64,000 nucleotides of DNA from Pagrus major (lineage: Eukaryota; Chordata; Actinopteri; Spariformes; Sparidae). Below, piece by piece: positions 36,895-53,100 of the stretch. Within the stretch, counting starts at the first letter, position 1. Each line of letters begins with the position of its first letter. Below the pieces are notes generated by a model, which was given only the letters and a program-made list of their open reading frames with translations, made no database searches and was not told the DNA's origin. The stretch spans positions 25,346,710-25,410,709 of the forward strand of contig NC_133218.1 of NCBI RefSeq assembly GCF_040436345.1, given 5' to 3'. The position numbers and the translations under genes were made by a program.

Positions 36895-38083
36895 GTAAGT
36901 TATAAATGTTGCTGAGAATGTTCTCCAAAACCAGCATAAATGCCTTTATTATTCAGCTTGAGGTTTAGGAAACTGTTAAGCTAGCAGACGCTCTGTGTAT
37001 ATCCGGTCTGAGTGTTTCAAAATAAGACTCACACAAATGTAAATAATTCTCAGTGAAAATAGTTTAAAAGTCAGGGTAAATGGCTTTGTTCTCATGGCAA
37101 AATGGTTTATATGACCATAAAAACTGAACATTTTGGAAGTGTAGGGATTCTGTTGAGTTTATAGCGACTGATAACTTGATTTAAGTATCTTTCCTAGTGC
37201 AGAACATCAATGTTTGATAGATGACTTGATCTCTCTACTAGCAGGTAGTTTTTTCAGGTAATGCAGCCATCAGCCATAGTGTGTAAACACTAATCCCATC
37301 GAATTTGCCTTGTTCCATATGCATCATAAAAATACACTCTTATACAGCTTGAGTATATAGTACATACATATGAGAACGCATGAGGTAAAGACCATTGTTC
37401 AAATCCAGTTATCCTTGGATTTTGAGTGATATGAGTCTTGGAATGTGTTAATTGGGAAATTTTGATTAATTTTAACAATTTAAAAAACAAGCCCCAGTTT
37501 CTCTGAGGGTACAACACATGAGAATCTACTTCACATTCTGGTACTCTTGTTGAGTAGGGTATTGGAAGGTGTTTTAGTTTCAGTATAGATGTAATAAAGC
37601 TATGTCTAAGTGTGTTGAGCTGTGTGCAGGGCTACAGGTTCACTCCTGAATGGACACGGTAAACAGACACCAGACTTTTGGGTTGAAGATACCCTCTGAC
37701 TTAAGAATTTCATATGAGGGTGTAAGGACATGAGGGGGAATCCTGTGGCTGGTCAGGGATTAAGATTTTTTATTTTGAAAATGTTGAAGTTTATGCAGAA
37801 ATACTATGTGGTGGCTCTGGATATGCTGCGTAAACAGTAGCATTTGGTCCAGCACAGCAAGCAAATCAGCAGTTAGCTTGAAACCATCTGTGCCGCAAGT
37901 TATGCCTAAAATTTTGCAAGAACATGTAACATTCAACAGAGCACAGGAGATGCAAAATGATTTTAAAAAGATTATTTGATTGTAATTCAGTGTCTAGATT
38001 AATTTCCCTACATAACACCAATTTACTCTTCTTTCAGGATCATCTCGTGTCTTAACATTGGGATTCTTATTTTAAAAGAAGTC

Positions 38084-38254
38084 ATGTTTAGAAGAAGAAT
38101 ACCCTTCTCGCAGATTGCCTTTGTCACACTGCTGGGTTTCGGTGGTGGTATTTATATCTACAAACCTTACTTTGACCCGGCGCTGAAGAGCTCAGAACAG
38201 CAAAACCAGGATGTGCCAAAGAAACAGAGTGAAACAGACGGTTCGTCACAATAA
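38084..38254 (+). CDS. pigbos1: PIGB opposite strand 1, mitochondrial microprotein
   Basis: A 56-residue protein. It starts MFRRRIPFSQIAFVTLLG and continues GFGGGIYIYKPYFDPALK. Human PIGBOS1 (54 residues) has the same plan: M-F-R-R start, one membrane helix, a G-G-x-Y-I motif, then P-x-F and a charged Lys/Glu/Gln tail. The human protein sits in the mitochondrial outer membrane, contacts ER protein CLCC1 and tunes the unfolded protein response. The exon starts at 38038, so the ATG is 46 bases inside it; a stop codon and AATAAA (38397-38402) follow. The gene lies upstream of pigb on the opposite strand, as its name implies. Identification rests on sequence similarity and position, and both agree. 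Confidence 0.9.
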   Translation: MFRRRIPFSQIAFVTLLGFGGGIYIYKPYFDPALKSSEQQNQDVPKKQSETDGSSQ

Positions 38255-38396
38255 CTCATCACTCAGGAAATACTTCACGGACAGAAGCCAGAAGAGCGAC
38301 ATCAAAGGCTGCTGGACTGTCAGAGGTGGAGGCTGAACTAAAGACAAGACCAGCATGGATAAAGTCATGCTATTTGGGGGATTGTTGATGTGCAAA

Positions 38397-38402
38397 AATA
38401 AA
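38397..38402 (+). terminator. pigbos1: pigbos1 polyadenylation signal
   Basis: AATAAA 143 bases after the pigbos1 stop codon, within AT-rich DNA. Confidence 0.55.
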
Positions 38403-38419
38403 ATATTTAATAATTTGAC

Positions 38420-39940
38420 CTCCTGAATTATCAACTGTTTCAAAAAAACGTGTCAAAGTTTGCCATGACATGCCATTATACATTTCTTTTTTATTTCCAA
38501 AGCTTACAGAGGGAAGTCGTTTTGCCTAAGACCTTCTCTGAACGCTTTATGTTAAATGTAATTTACTGAATGAATACATAAATGTTACATACTGTCTTTG
38601 TGAATCAAAAAAGCATAATTGGTACAGCTCTGAGGCTTAATATGTCATCAAACACAACTTAAAAGTGCTGTTAACCTCTTCAAGTGGCCTCTAGAGACTG
38701 TGATGTTCATTATACGCTGCCATCTTTGTATGAGTGCCAAAACCAGGTTTAGGTGAGATTGTAGAAGACCATTTCATGACGGTGTGAATTATATGATAAT
38801 TTAAAGGTTGCACTTAAATTATCCTTCATTTCTTTCTTCATTTTAGTTCTTGGGGGGTGATTATTAAAAAAACAGCTTTTCTACGGGAAGATATTATGTG
38901 TCAAGCTTGAGACAGGACACTGTCTTATGTTTGTTTCAATTTAATGTAAATTAATATGTTAATTTCAACGGTTGGGTATTGTTCAATACTGACATTGTAT
39001 AGCCTACTGATATCGGTATTGAATGGTACTGAACCACCATAGTACTGATACTGGCACTATGGATATAGACTGCTTTATACTTTATATACAGCTCAATACC
39101 TTCAGGGATCAATAAAGTTTTATCATTAATAACAATACATCATAATTTATTTGTTGATGCGATTGTAGCCTATTAATCTGAATCTGCAAAGAAGCTAACT
39201 ATGACAAAAAGATATTAAATAGGCACAATCAATGGTGTGATATATAAGAATTGGCCACCTGTTGAATTTGTACTCAAAACAACGTTTGATGTCCATGACA
39301 ACTTCTGTAGTCTCATTTAACCACTTGCCGCCATTTTTAAAGAGACGTAGGCTAAGCTCTTTATAATTCAGTTTTTGGACATTTAATGCTGTATTTTATG
39401 TTGTGGAACAAAACGTATAAATATCTTAAGCTTGTGGTAATCACAGACCTTATTTCAGGTAATTAACTGAAAACCCATTCAAAAAACTCATTCACTTTGG
39501 GACAAGGGAACCGGAAGTTCAAAAATGCTAACAGGTGTCCGGGTTTTAGACTCATTACTACACCACTCTAACATATTCTGTTGATAATTTTAAGTTTTGA
39601 TTGTTTTCATCCAAAATTCTTACATATTGCACCTTTAAGTAAAAAGCACAATATTTCCCTCTTAAATATAAATACTCAATTAAAGTACAATTACCTCAGA
39701 AGTCTATTAAGTAGGCTACAGTACTTGAGTAAATGTACTTGGTTACTTTCCACCACTGAAATTTAGCCTACTTAGTTAACAAGTTGTCTTATGAATGAGG
39801 TGAAATAAAGACGACAATATGCCCCTATTAAGTGTATTGGAGTATTTGTGTAACGTAGCCTGAAGTAGAAATACTCGAGTACAGTAACGTGATCAGCCTC
39901 TGGTCGTCATGGTGATGTAACGGCCGGTGTTTCCCCTCAG
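38420..39940. other. Intergenic DNA between pigbos1 and rab27a
   Basis: No gene was seen. A repeat tail (TCAGGGATCAATAAAGTTTT) lies at about 39103-39122. A second repeat, with TACTTGAGTAAATGTACTTG and TTTCCACCACTG, lies at 39650-39770. GC content rises from about 39,890 toward the rab27a first exon. Confidence 0.5.
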
Positions 39941-39959
39941 CTAAGCTAGCTGTGAGGCT

Positions 39960-40206
39960 GTAACGGCCGCTAGCTCCGTGGGGAGGAGCTGTTTCTCGAC
40001 AGCACGGCTCGGCACGGCTCGGCACGGAGAGCAGAGCTGCTGGTCAGTGTTCATGAAGCGGCTCTCATGTCAGCAGCTAATGGCTCAGAGGCGACGGAGA
40101 AAGTAAAGTCTTCATTTATTCACCTTGCGGAAAGAGTCGTCAGCGGTCACTTTTAACTAGCTACTGTTTTTTAACACCACGACACGGCAGCAACGCCCCG
40201 CGGCTG
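39960..40206 (+). promoter_or_regulatory. rab27a: rab27a promoter region and noncoding first exon
   Basis: GC-rich DNA with tandem CACGGCTCGG units (about 40003-40026) ends in the donor CGGCTG|GTGAGT at 40206. The first coding exon has its acceptor at 47401, so the 5' UTR intron is about 7.2 kb long. The transcription start is estimated. Confidence 0.5.
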
Positions 40207-42004
40207 GTGAGTAGCGTTACTTAATGTGTTTCCAGGAAATGTCAGGCGAACAAACCCGTCTGTAGCATCTGTCAGGAGTTAGCGAGAGTTTTAAAAGTTT
40301 CCTTTTACGTTAAATTCACTCATTTATCTGCGTTGGTAGCAGATTTACTGCCCAATAATGTGCTTGTCAAATTCACCCTCGCTGTCGTTACTTTTTTACA
40401 CCTGCCTCTTCTCAGACTTGTTAGCTTTTTCCACACTTGTTCAAAAACTCTTTTAAACTAACATCGCTGTTAATGGAAGTAAAAAAAAACGGGTCTCTCC
40501 AAGCAGGAGTTCAAGTTATTCACACGTACAACAAGAGTTTAGGCATGTTCGGACCCATAGGCTGGCTGCAATATGTCTGACAGAGGAAGCTGGGAAGTTG
40601 GCATCCACATCGTCCTTCTTGCCAGAATCCATATCAAGAGAAAAGTGATTATTTCTTGCCTGAGAGGCCTCCTGACCATCAGTGACAGTGCCAGCCACAT
40701 GAGGACCAGCTGAGGGCCATTGATATCTTCTTTTTGTTACAGTTAAAAGATTTGAGTGTTTGTTTGTGTCCCAGCAGAATGAGGATTGAGTTTTATGTCC
40801 TCACAGTGAGTACTGCTGCTGTAGATAAATCCTCACAAGGTATTTTAATGACTAGATAGTCACCAGCTTTGGTAGCCAGGAGTTTTAAAGATGCATGGTG
40901 ATTTTATTCTGAGTTACACCATCATGTAGTGTGTCATTTCTGCTGCTGCACCCTTTCAGGTTTATGGTATGTGCATATCCGGATTTTCCCAAGGAGCTGC
41001 CGGCCTCTGTGTTGGACAGCTGCCCAGGGTGGGTCTTCCACTTCTCCCTGACAAATGATTAAAGCCGCTTTTTGTTTGCTGGTCTGCATGGGTGGTAGCA
41101 CTTGCCTGGCAAACACGAGCAGAGTTAGTCCACTTCTGCTTTATTTAAACCTTATCTAAATAGGAAAGACTTGTGGAGATTAAACATCTCTTTTAAGAGA
41201 GTGCCAGCAAAATATGCAGGAATAACAGTTACAAGTTACAGACGAGCAACACAAGGTAGATGACTAAAATATGCCACAAAATCATGAACAGAATTTCTAA
41301 TACAACAATTTAAAAGATTTTATCAACTTAAGTAGCACCTTAAACCCTCTTAAGAGCTGTCAAAATTGTGGTGTGATCATGTGACCCTGTACAAAATGCT
41401 TGCACATGTTTTCAGACATTTTGAATTAACCAAGAACAAAAACACTGTTGAGACCTATTGACCTATTTTCCCCTCTTTCTGCACATGGTATAGGTATTAG
41501 TTATTAGTTTGTGGTCATTTTTTAAAACACATTTGTTTTAGTAAAATACACTATGTAACTACAAATGAACAATTAATGAAATTACCAGAGACACATTTTT
41601 TACCCTGGAGGTTTTTGGGGCCCCAGGGGCAGTCGACTGCTTTGACTAGTTGGTAATACCGACTTGAATACTCTGATCTGATACATGGATTGGTTATCAG
41701 CAACGATACTAATCTTTATAAGTGGATCTTGTACTGGTCAGATGTGAGCGATCCACATCAACTAAACATCTACTGGGTTAGATGGTGTTAGATTGTCACC
41801 ATGTGACAGCGAATAGACTGTGTTTAGATATCAGAATTGTATTATAAAGGGAAAAAAGTCATACTATTACATTTCTGTTTCTAATTTGTGTTTTTAAAGC
41901 TTATATACTCAGTACACAGTGCATCTCTATCAGTTAAGAAAAACAAACACACCTCCTTTACAGCATCTTGTCAAAACATGCCAGGATAATCACCACTTAC
42001 AGTG

Positions 42005-42007
<3 letters not shown>

Positions 42008-42045
<38 letters not shown>

Positions 42046-42215
42046 TATATGTTTATATGTTTATAGATATATATTTATTTACATATGTTTATATGTTTAT
42101 AGATATATATTTATTTATATATGTATATATTTATATACACACACACACACACACATATATATATACATACACATATACATATATATATGTATACATATAT
42201 ATATATGTATATGTA
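42008..42215. repeat. Long (TA)n / TATATG / (CA)n microsatellite
   Basis: About 200 bases of TA runs, TTTATATG units, a CACACA block and TATATACA units. The open frame of alternating Ile and Tyr over it is an artefact of the repeat. Confidence 0.9.
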
Positions 42216-43215
42216 TAGACATTTGCTGTTACCAGAAAAGAGATTTTGTTGACATTAATGACACCAATAAATTGTGTTAAGATAGGCGTCACACTTTTTT
42301 TAAATTGCGTTTTAACTGCTGCTTGTGAGGCCCGTTCCACTTAAGGAATGACTGTATTATGTGACACCTCAGTCTTGTAGTACAACAGGGCCTCGTTTGT
42401 TGTCTGTTAAAGGTTGTGGGAAACATGAGACTAATGTTATTTCTTTCAAAACCAAATTAGTTTGCGCAATTTCTAAGGCATAAAAGGTAATTAAAGAAAG
42501 TTGAGATATTTGGGAGACCACTCAACCGTGGACAGTGATTCACAGTGAAGAAGTCTCAGAGGTGTCTTCTTGCCAACTTTGAATGCTTTCTTAATGTCAG
42601 CTCATTTCCACCTCCTTTAATGTGAAACCAGCATCATTATGTTTCATTTGGAGAGCTCCAGTACAGTTCTACATCCAGTATAGGAGGCCAGGTCGAGAGT
42701 TTGTTGTTTCAGACAGGTTGATTTAAGGCAGTCTTAAGGATAAGGCGTGTTTTTTTTTAATTTTATTTACCTCACTCTGTGTTTTCATATCTAACACAAC
42801 GGAAGATCATACCCTGCCATTAGAGCTCGCTTCCTTTTTACAGCTGAGATAGGTTTGAGAAATATGACTTGGCAATAGCCTTGAAATTTTATATAATTTG
42901 CAAATATATTATGCATGAATGTTTGCTTTAATTTCACTATTACACTCGCTTGCAAACATGAGATTATGCTATTTTTGTATTTCAATTGGGGCTCAGTAAG
43001 AAGTTGTCTGAATAGATTAGCCTGATAATAGTCTGCAAAAACTTGCTGACACAATCTGCATCTCCAGCAGTGTGGTTTTGTTTGACTGTGTCACTTCTGT
43101 GACCTGTTTTCACTCAAAACATATGTCTTAAACTGACTCAAGTCTTACTGTCAGAGTTTTCAATAATAATGTCAGTAACTCTGGTAGAAAAGTGTTTAAT
43201 CTGTTGACTAAGTTA

Positions 43216-44419
43216 GAAGTCGTGGTCAAAAATTTACATACACTTGTAAAGGAAATGTTTATCATGGCAGTCTTCACTTCCAATGATTTCTACAGCTCAA
43301 ATTGTTGGCTTCAAATCTGAATTTATTATGAGTCTTCTGAAAATGTGACCAAATCTGCTGGCTCAAAAATATACATACAGTAACTTGAGCAATCAATTTG
43401 GGTGGTTACAGAAAGTTGTGTGAATCAAAATTTCTTTGTAGCATGGCCTCTTAACTTCTTCTGAGTGATTATGATTGATAATGGCTAGTGACTTTTCTGG
43501 GCCCATTTTAATAGGGCTTGTTTGATACAACTATTAGACTCAGCCACAAACACTACAGTGTGATCATCTGAAGCGCTCAGCATTGATCTGAAAGAGCCAA
43601 TTATTGATTTGAACAAGCTAGTAAAGTTTCAAAGCAGTTACAAGTCCCAAGATCAACTGTACAAACCATTGTTTGGAAGTATAACGTGCATGCACAAGAA
43701 AATGCAAACTATCACCTGCTGCTGAGAGAAAATTGGTCAGGATGCTCAAGAGTCGACCAGAAACCACCAAAAAGCAAGTCTGCAATGAATTAGAAGCTGC
43801 TGGCAGACGGGTGACAGTGTCCACAGTCAAGTGTGTTTTGCATCAACATGAGCTGAGAGGCTGCCGTGTAAGAAAGAAGCTCTCGCTCCAGACACAGCAC
43901 CTTAAAGCTTGACTGAAGTTTGCTGCTGATCACATGGACAAAGAAAAAAAAAACCCTCTGGAGGAAAACTCTGTGGTCAGATGAAAAAAAAAAATTGGTT
44001 GTTTGGCCACAATGAGCAGCAATATGTTGCCAGTAGATCTGGTGCTCTAAAGAAAGTACATGGAATAATGAAGAAAGAGGATTATCTCCAAATTCTTCAG
44101 GAAAACCTAAAATCATGGCTAAATCAGGCTAGAGTTGAGGTTTTGGAATGGTCTTCCCAAGTCCTGACTTGAACCCCATCGGGAACATGTGGACTGTGCT
44201 GAAGAAACAAGTTTGTGCCAGGAAGCCAACAAATTTAGTTGAACTTCACCAATTCTGTCAAGAGGAGTGGTTAAAAATTCTGCCAGGAGCTTGTGGATGG
44301 CTATCAAAATCACCTAATTGAGGTGAAAATGGCCAAGGGATAAAAAATCATTGGAAGTGAAATCTGCCATGATATACATTTTCTTTACAAGTGTATGTAA
44401 ACTTTTTTTACCACAACTG
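43216..44419 (+). mobile_element. Decayed Tc1/mariner-like transposon in the rab27a 5' UTR intron
   Basis: Near-inverted ends contain TTTACATACACTTGTAAAG on the left and its relative CTTTACAAGTGTATGTAAAC on the right, with TA at both borders. The inner region keeps recognisable Tc1-type transposase fragments on the plus strand, such as AAACTCTGTGGTCAGATGA and GGAACATGTGGACTGTGCTG. The frame is broken by stops and small indels. The length of 1.2 kb is shorter than the usual 1.6 kb, so it is an internally deleted and inactive copy. Confidence 0.8.
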
Positions 44420-47408
44420 TATATCACTGCTTTAGTGTATCTAGTCTCAGTAGTCATCCCAGTTGTCATTAATGTGAGCCAACATGCACAATAACAGGAC
44501 CCTCATCTAAATGTGCTGCAGCCACAATTAATCGTATTAATTTCGTCTGAGCTTTTCCTGCTATGACAAAATGCCTGCTGTGAATAAGGTCGACCAGGGA
44601 CGCGCGGTTGCCACGTTCTCTGGTACACTTAACCAAAACTAATGCAATATACAGAACAGGAGGTGTTCATTCATGTTTATAGGCATTGCTGAGGTCTGTG
44701 TGAAGTTGAACAAAAGTTTAGGAACATGGCTCAGAATAATGCAATAAAAGTCAGCTGCACTACGTACTGCATCCTCCCAAATTACCAGAAAGGTGACACA
44801 ACTCTTTCAGCAACACTTTCAACAACTGAACTTTAGCTGCTGGCCTGTTGTAATAGACTGCATAAGTTTTAGCTAGGTGTGACTAATAAATTGCCAACTG
44901 GGTGTATATTTATTATCAGTAGAGGGCCTTTTGAATAAAAGATAGTTGAAATGTGGCAGGAAGGTATGTGTTTTAAGCTAATTAGTCCTGCTCATATTTG
45001 AATATAAAGGTGTGGATGTTTTAGATCTGATAAAACAATCTTCACTACCAAAATAAAGCAAGCTGACAGGCAAGCTAGCAGTCATTCTGTTTTTTACAGT
45101 TTCTATGATGACTTTGGTGCTTAAAGAGTCTATTTATAGTGAATATGCAGCTCACTAATGGCATCATCTTATTTATTTTATTAATAACAGTGAGATAGCT
45201 TATTTGAAAACAGAAAGAGATTGATAAAAGTCTAAAACATATGTTCAAGAACCCGCAGTAAAGAGTAATAAAACTGAAGGAATTGGAAAGCATAATAATT
45301 TCACTAAAGTTTGTGTTTAGTAAGTAAGTTATTTAATAGTTGATGGCAAGTGATCCAACCTGAGCTTATCTCATCAGCCCTGATGGAAAGGCCTATGGAT
45401 TTTAAAACTTCTAAATAAGACCTTATTTATAACTTTCAACCCACCTGCATCAAAACAGGCCCCCGAGCAAGAATGTGGACATGATAGTTCGGGGGCTCGG
45501 TGGTCTTTGCTCACCGTTTATGGCCACATCAGTGCTTGAAACAAACCGTTTCCATCACTGTGCATTTATCATGGATCCTGATTTTGCACAAGACCTTAAG
45601 CTGCTTATGGCTGCAGATGAAAGGCTCACTGGGGGTTACAGAAGAGGAATGTAAGACTTGTCTGAATACTTTTCTACGCATGGGTCATATGATACATCTG
45701 TGCTTAGTTTTAAATGTTTTGACTTGAATTGGTCGACCATGTCAAGTGAAAATGTTGTGTGCTTCTCATTTTCATTGTGTAAGTGTCATACAATACGTGC
45801 CTTCACACTTGCTTATTTAATAATATTCAACAAGCTACTAATGTATTGAGAAAAACTACAACTACTACTTTTCAAAGTGACATTGAGTAGATAGAAACTT
45901 GAGTGTGGTCTGTTTTGGTGTTTGTGGCTGTAGAAAGACAGGAATTTATAATGCTTCCTGTCACTGTGTCAGCATGACGAAACCGCTCTTTTGTTACACA
46001 CATTCACCCACAATGCCATGTACTGTACAAATGTGTGTCTGCGGGCCACTAGTGAAGATAAAATGTATTGCTCCCTTTGGGTTAAACTACACAGTATGGA
46101 GGTGGACCGGAGCCTGTTTCTTTTGTTACTTATTAAATGTGTGGGAAAATGTGGAAAGTAAATGATGTTTTGCCAAATTAAGCTGGCAAGTTTGACCTAC
46201 GTGCTGTCATTGGCACGTTTTCACTGGTCCTTCAGATTATAGATAAATAGCTGATTTACACATTAATTGTGAGCTCTCCCTGTGCTTGTTGACTTAAAGT
46301 ACCAGTGTAATGGATCGCTTTATCTACCATAGTGGTGAGATCTTCAATAAGTCATGAAGGTTGACATCTGTTGTAGGACATGATGTCCATATGTAAATCT
46401 ACTGACAAAGACAGATGTGTTTTAGCTTTTGTTTGTATGGTTGTTCTCAGTTGACCTGCATCAGAGTGAGGATAGATTCATGTGAAGATGATGGCCACCG
46501 CAATTAAATGTTAATTACATACTGTTAAATCATCCAGTTGGACTGGAAAGATGGTAGCATGTTGGAAACATTTCTGTGGGCTCAATTTGGAAAAAATAAT
46601 TGAAACAAAATTTTATCACATGACAAGCCAAATTTGATGTCATACAGGCAGAAACTGTTTCGTTGATAATTAGAAATGCTTTGGTAATTCTCGTATTGCA
46701 TATATGTTTTGTAATTTGTAATATGGTATTAAGTTGTAACCGTTAGTTGCTGTCCACATAGAGTGACCTAGATTAGTTAAAAAAATTTCAAGAACAAACC
46801 GAAGTCTCCAACTGTCTGAATCCTTTAAAAACTGGCAACTAATGTACACTTTCCACTTTTAAAAAAGGCTCCGTCCTCATTTCCTTAAAAAGCTGGCTAC
46901 TGCAGTTTTTATCAAATGTTACTCAAACAGGAGTAAATAGTACTTCTTTCTGGGACTATTTTCAGCGGTGGCGGATGAATACACATTAGGTGTGCCAGTA
47001 TGTACAGCAGCAGCAGTGCATGGGAGCTGTCTTGCTGCTTGCTTGCTGTGTGGCTCATTGATGGGGTTTTTTTTGTAGTCTTTGGACACAATGGCACAGA
47101 GGAAAAGTTATATTAGGGCTTTGGCTACGTGGGAAACACACTAGTTGTTGGTTTTACTTTTTGATGGTCAGGATTATCCCTTTAAATATCCAGAGCTTCT
47201 TGCAAGTAAATCGTTCTCTGGTGTTTGTTTGAGATGCAGACTGCTGTCAGTGTGCGTTTTGCGTGTCACCATCGACATGATCCTGTCGTTTCTTTACATT
47301 TGGGCAATAGAAAAAACAAATACCAGTTCATTTTGAGATTCATTTCTTTGCCAAACAGTATGATTGTAGGTTAAGTGACTTGTTTTGTTTGTCTGTTTCA
47401 GAAATTAA

Positions 47409-50335
<2,927 letters not shown>

Positions 50336-52210
50336 AATGACGAGGAGCCATTGTGGTTACACATCTGTGTCCATAATAGTGGTAAAAAAATAGGAAGACA
50401 TCCAAATTTGGAGTACATATATAAATATTTACGCATATATTGTGTTCTATGTTGGGTAAACCTTGACATTATCTGTCTCTTGCCCCACAAACCAGTGCAT
50501 TACTGATACTTTCATTGAGATGCTATATTAATTGTCAGAGTTAAGTGCCTCTCAAATATGGGCATTTCATTTCAATTAATATGATTAGTTTTTTACATAA
50601 TTCATTCATATTGGAGTGTGGGATATTTATTTGTTATAACGTATGGCTGAAATGTTCAACTTCAGTCATCAGCTGGATATGATGATCATGTTATCAGGTA
50701 TTAACTTTGTGCTCCAAGTCGAAGCAATCTGAGCTGCTCCGTCAGATGTGCCATAATTACACTGTTAATGCTCTTAACTTGCTGTAAGGTTAGCGTAGAT
50801 TCACACTGCAATTAACTCAAAAAAGCCACTTTTATTTCTCTTTCTACTGTCAGATAAATAGTGACTGCAGTCAAGGTTTGTTGATGGAGAGAGGTTTCCG
50901 ATGGATGTATTTATAGAGAACTTTAGGTAACCAGTTATGTACTACCAATGCTCTACTGTCAGGCTGCAATCTCATTGGAGCCACAGCCTTGAAAAATGTT
51001 GCCAATCCGACGTTAGATGGACAATTAACACTCATTTATTTTATTTTATAGATCAATAATTGTGCTTGTTTGCCTCCAAACGAGAATTATGGACTGCAGT
51101 TTGACTGAGTCATGTATACTTTAGAATGTACGGCAACACGTTCTGCAAATAGTTACAATCATTGATGCTCAGTTGTTTGATAAGAGGAAAAAATGTGTTA
51201 TAAAAAGCGAAAAAACAAACAAACTGAGCAAAAACTCAGGAACCCAGGTAGTGTATCCTGCTGTATAAAAACCCACACAATAAATAAAGAAATAGAATTT
51301 GCATATTTTGACTGTTTGGACAAAATGTGATGCTACGATTAGATTCACCTTTTTAAACTAAAAAGTTAGTTTGGGGACATCTAGTGACGATTTAATTCAG
51401 TGCTTCGGTTGAAAAATGACTCTTAGCAACTACTTATAGATGTTTAAAACAACCAGCCAAATCGTTCCTGCCTATGTAAATACATACACGTTCAAACAAA
51501 TATCGTCCCGGATAACGATTCGATTAATAGAGTCAGACCTTATGGATATTAAGTAACTCCACCCGTAGTTTCATTATTATTATCATCATTCACTTGTAAT
51601 GTATTGTATGGACTTGTATCAGATGTGATCATATGTCAGATTTTAAATACTTGCACCTTGTGTCGTGGACCCATGATGATTATGAATCTAAATAAGTTCC
51701 CACGGTGTTTTATTGTTATGGTGGTGGGCCGACAATCCCTGCGACAAATATAAAAAAATGTATACACTTTTATAAAATAAAAACATTGGACTTCAGGGAA
51801 AAAGAGCAAAGGTGCTATTTCACACAGCAACATGTTATCATTTTACTGAATGTGGCTACTGTTTAGGCTGTCATCTTCTATATATAAATATCTTACAAAA
51901 ATAGTATGTATACCCAGTAAAACACTGAAATGGTATGTCCCAACTGTTATCGTTTCACACACAAATCCACATTATTTGTATCACACTGTTTTTCTTTCTT
52001 GTATTAAGGGGTGAATGTGTTTTAGTTAAGACACCGAATATATTTTTTCACTCACAGTTTCAATCCACAGTTTTGAAAATCTATTACTGAAATTGAATTT
52101 GATTATATTAGTAGGACTAAACTGAAATATTTAATGTTTTATAATTGTGCCATACAGTTTCATATGCAAAATATGTAAATTATGTCCAAAAATAAACATT
52201 TTTATTTATG
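50336..52210 (+). other. rab27a: rab27a 3' UTR
   Basis: AT-rich sequence without coding exons. AATAAA signals stand near 51280-51290 and 51776, and again at 52191-52196. The last would give a UTR of nearly 1.9 kb. Alternative polyadenylation is possible but was not shown. Confidence 0.45.
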
Positions 52211-52980
52211 TATTCCTTGAAGCAGTATCTCATTTCATATAATCAGTCACTTAGTGCTGTGTACAAGTGCCATTGATACCAGGTCCTATTCCTAGGCATC
52301 ATTGATCTGTGATGTGTGTTCATAGTGAAACGTACAACACAAAATGTTCTTTTTCACAACGCCAAAATCACACCAAATACAAAATCAGACCAATACCTTC
52401 TGATACTAACACATATGCACACACTATCACAGCCTTTATCAACAGGCCCAACAACCTAAATACATACCAAAACAAAGAAAAAAAAATAATACATGAATAT
52501 ATAAAATGCTTGATCTTTACACAGTGATTTCATTTTTATATGGAAAACATTTACTAACTCAGGATAGAAAAAGAGAACAAAAGGGAATATATAACACAAA
52601 ATGTTAGTCATCTCATAATTTGTGTTCAACCCCATCAATATTTTGTAATACCACAGTCCACATTTGAAAGACATTTTTCTTTCTCTGATTTATGCACCAA
52701 ACCCCACAAAGGCAAGGATTGTTTATTTACACGTTATTACAAATTATTTTAAAGGAGATCATCCTGAATTTGTCAACAATTTACCTGGAGACCACGTGCT
52801 ACCAATTCAATTAATTGATATGATTGAACTAAAAGACTATTATAATAGCATTGTATCAATGCGTGACAGTCTCTAATGACAGTCACTACAATAATCTTGT
52901 TTTAATGTTGTCACTTTTGTCTAAACTTTTTGAGTTTTTCCAAGAGCTGATTTATTTTAGTTTCACCTGTGAATGAGAAA
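52210..52980. other. Intergenic DNA between rab27a and vrk3
   Basis: AT-rich; no gene, repeat family or strong regulatory site was recognised before the vrk3 first exon. Confidence 0.4.
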
Positions 52981-53100
52981 ACATCTTGGCTGCAACTGCT
53001 CTAAATCCCCTCAGGGGGCAGCACCTCCTCGTCACAGCTCCGAGTGCAGCGTTGATTATCCAGCGAAGAAGAAGCAGCAGCAGGAGGAGTGCTCGGGAAG
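52980..53100 (+). promoter_or_regulatory. vrk3: vrk3 promoter-proximal region and noncoding first exon
   Basis: CCCCTCAGGGGGCAGCACC at about 53007-53025 resembles a CTCF site. A donor, GGGAAG|GTATCT, ends the exon at 53100. The exon start is estimated. The coding exon begins 0.8 kb further on. Confidence 0.45.

Noticed and set aside
41919-42218. Ile-Tyr repeat frame
   Set aside because: A translation of the TA/TG microsatellite.
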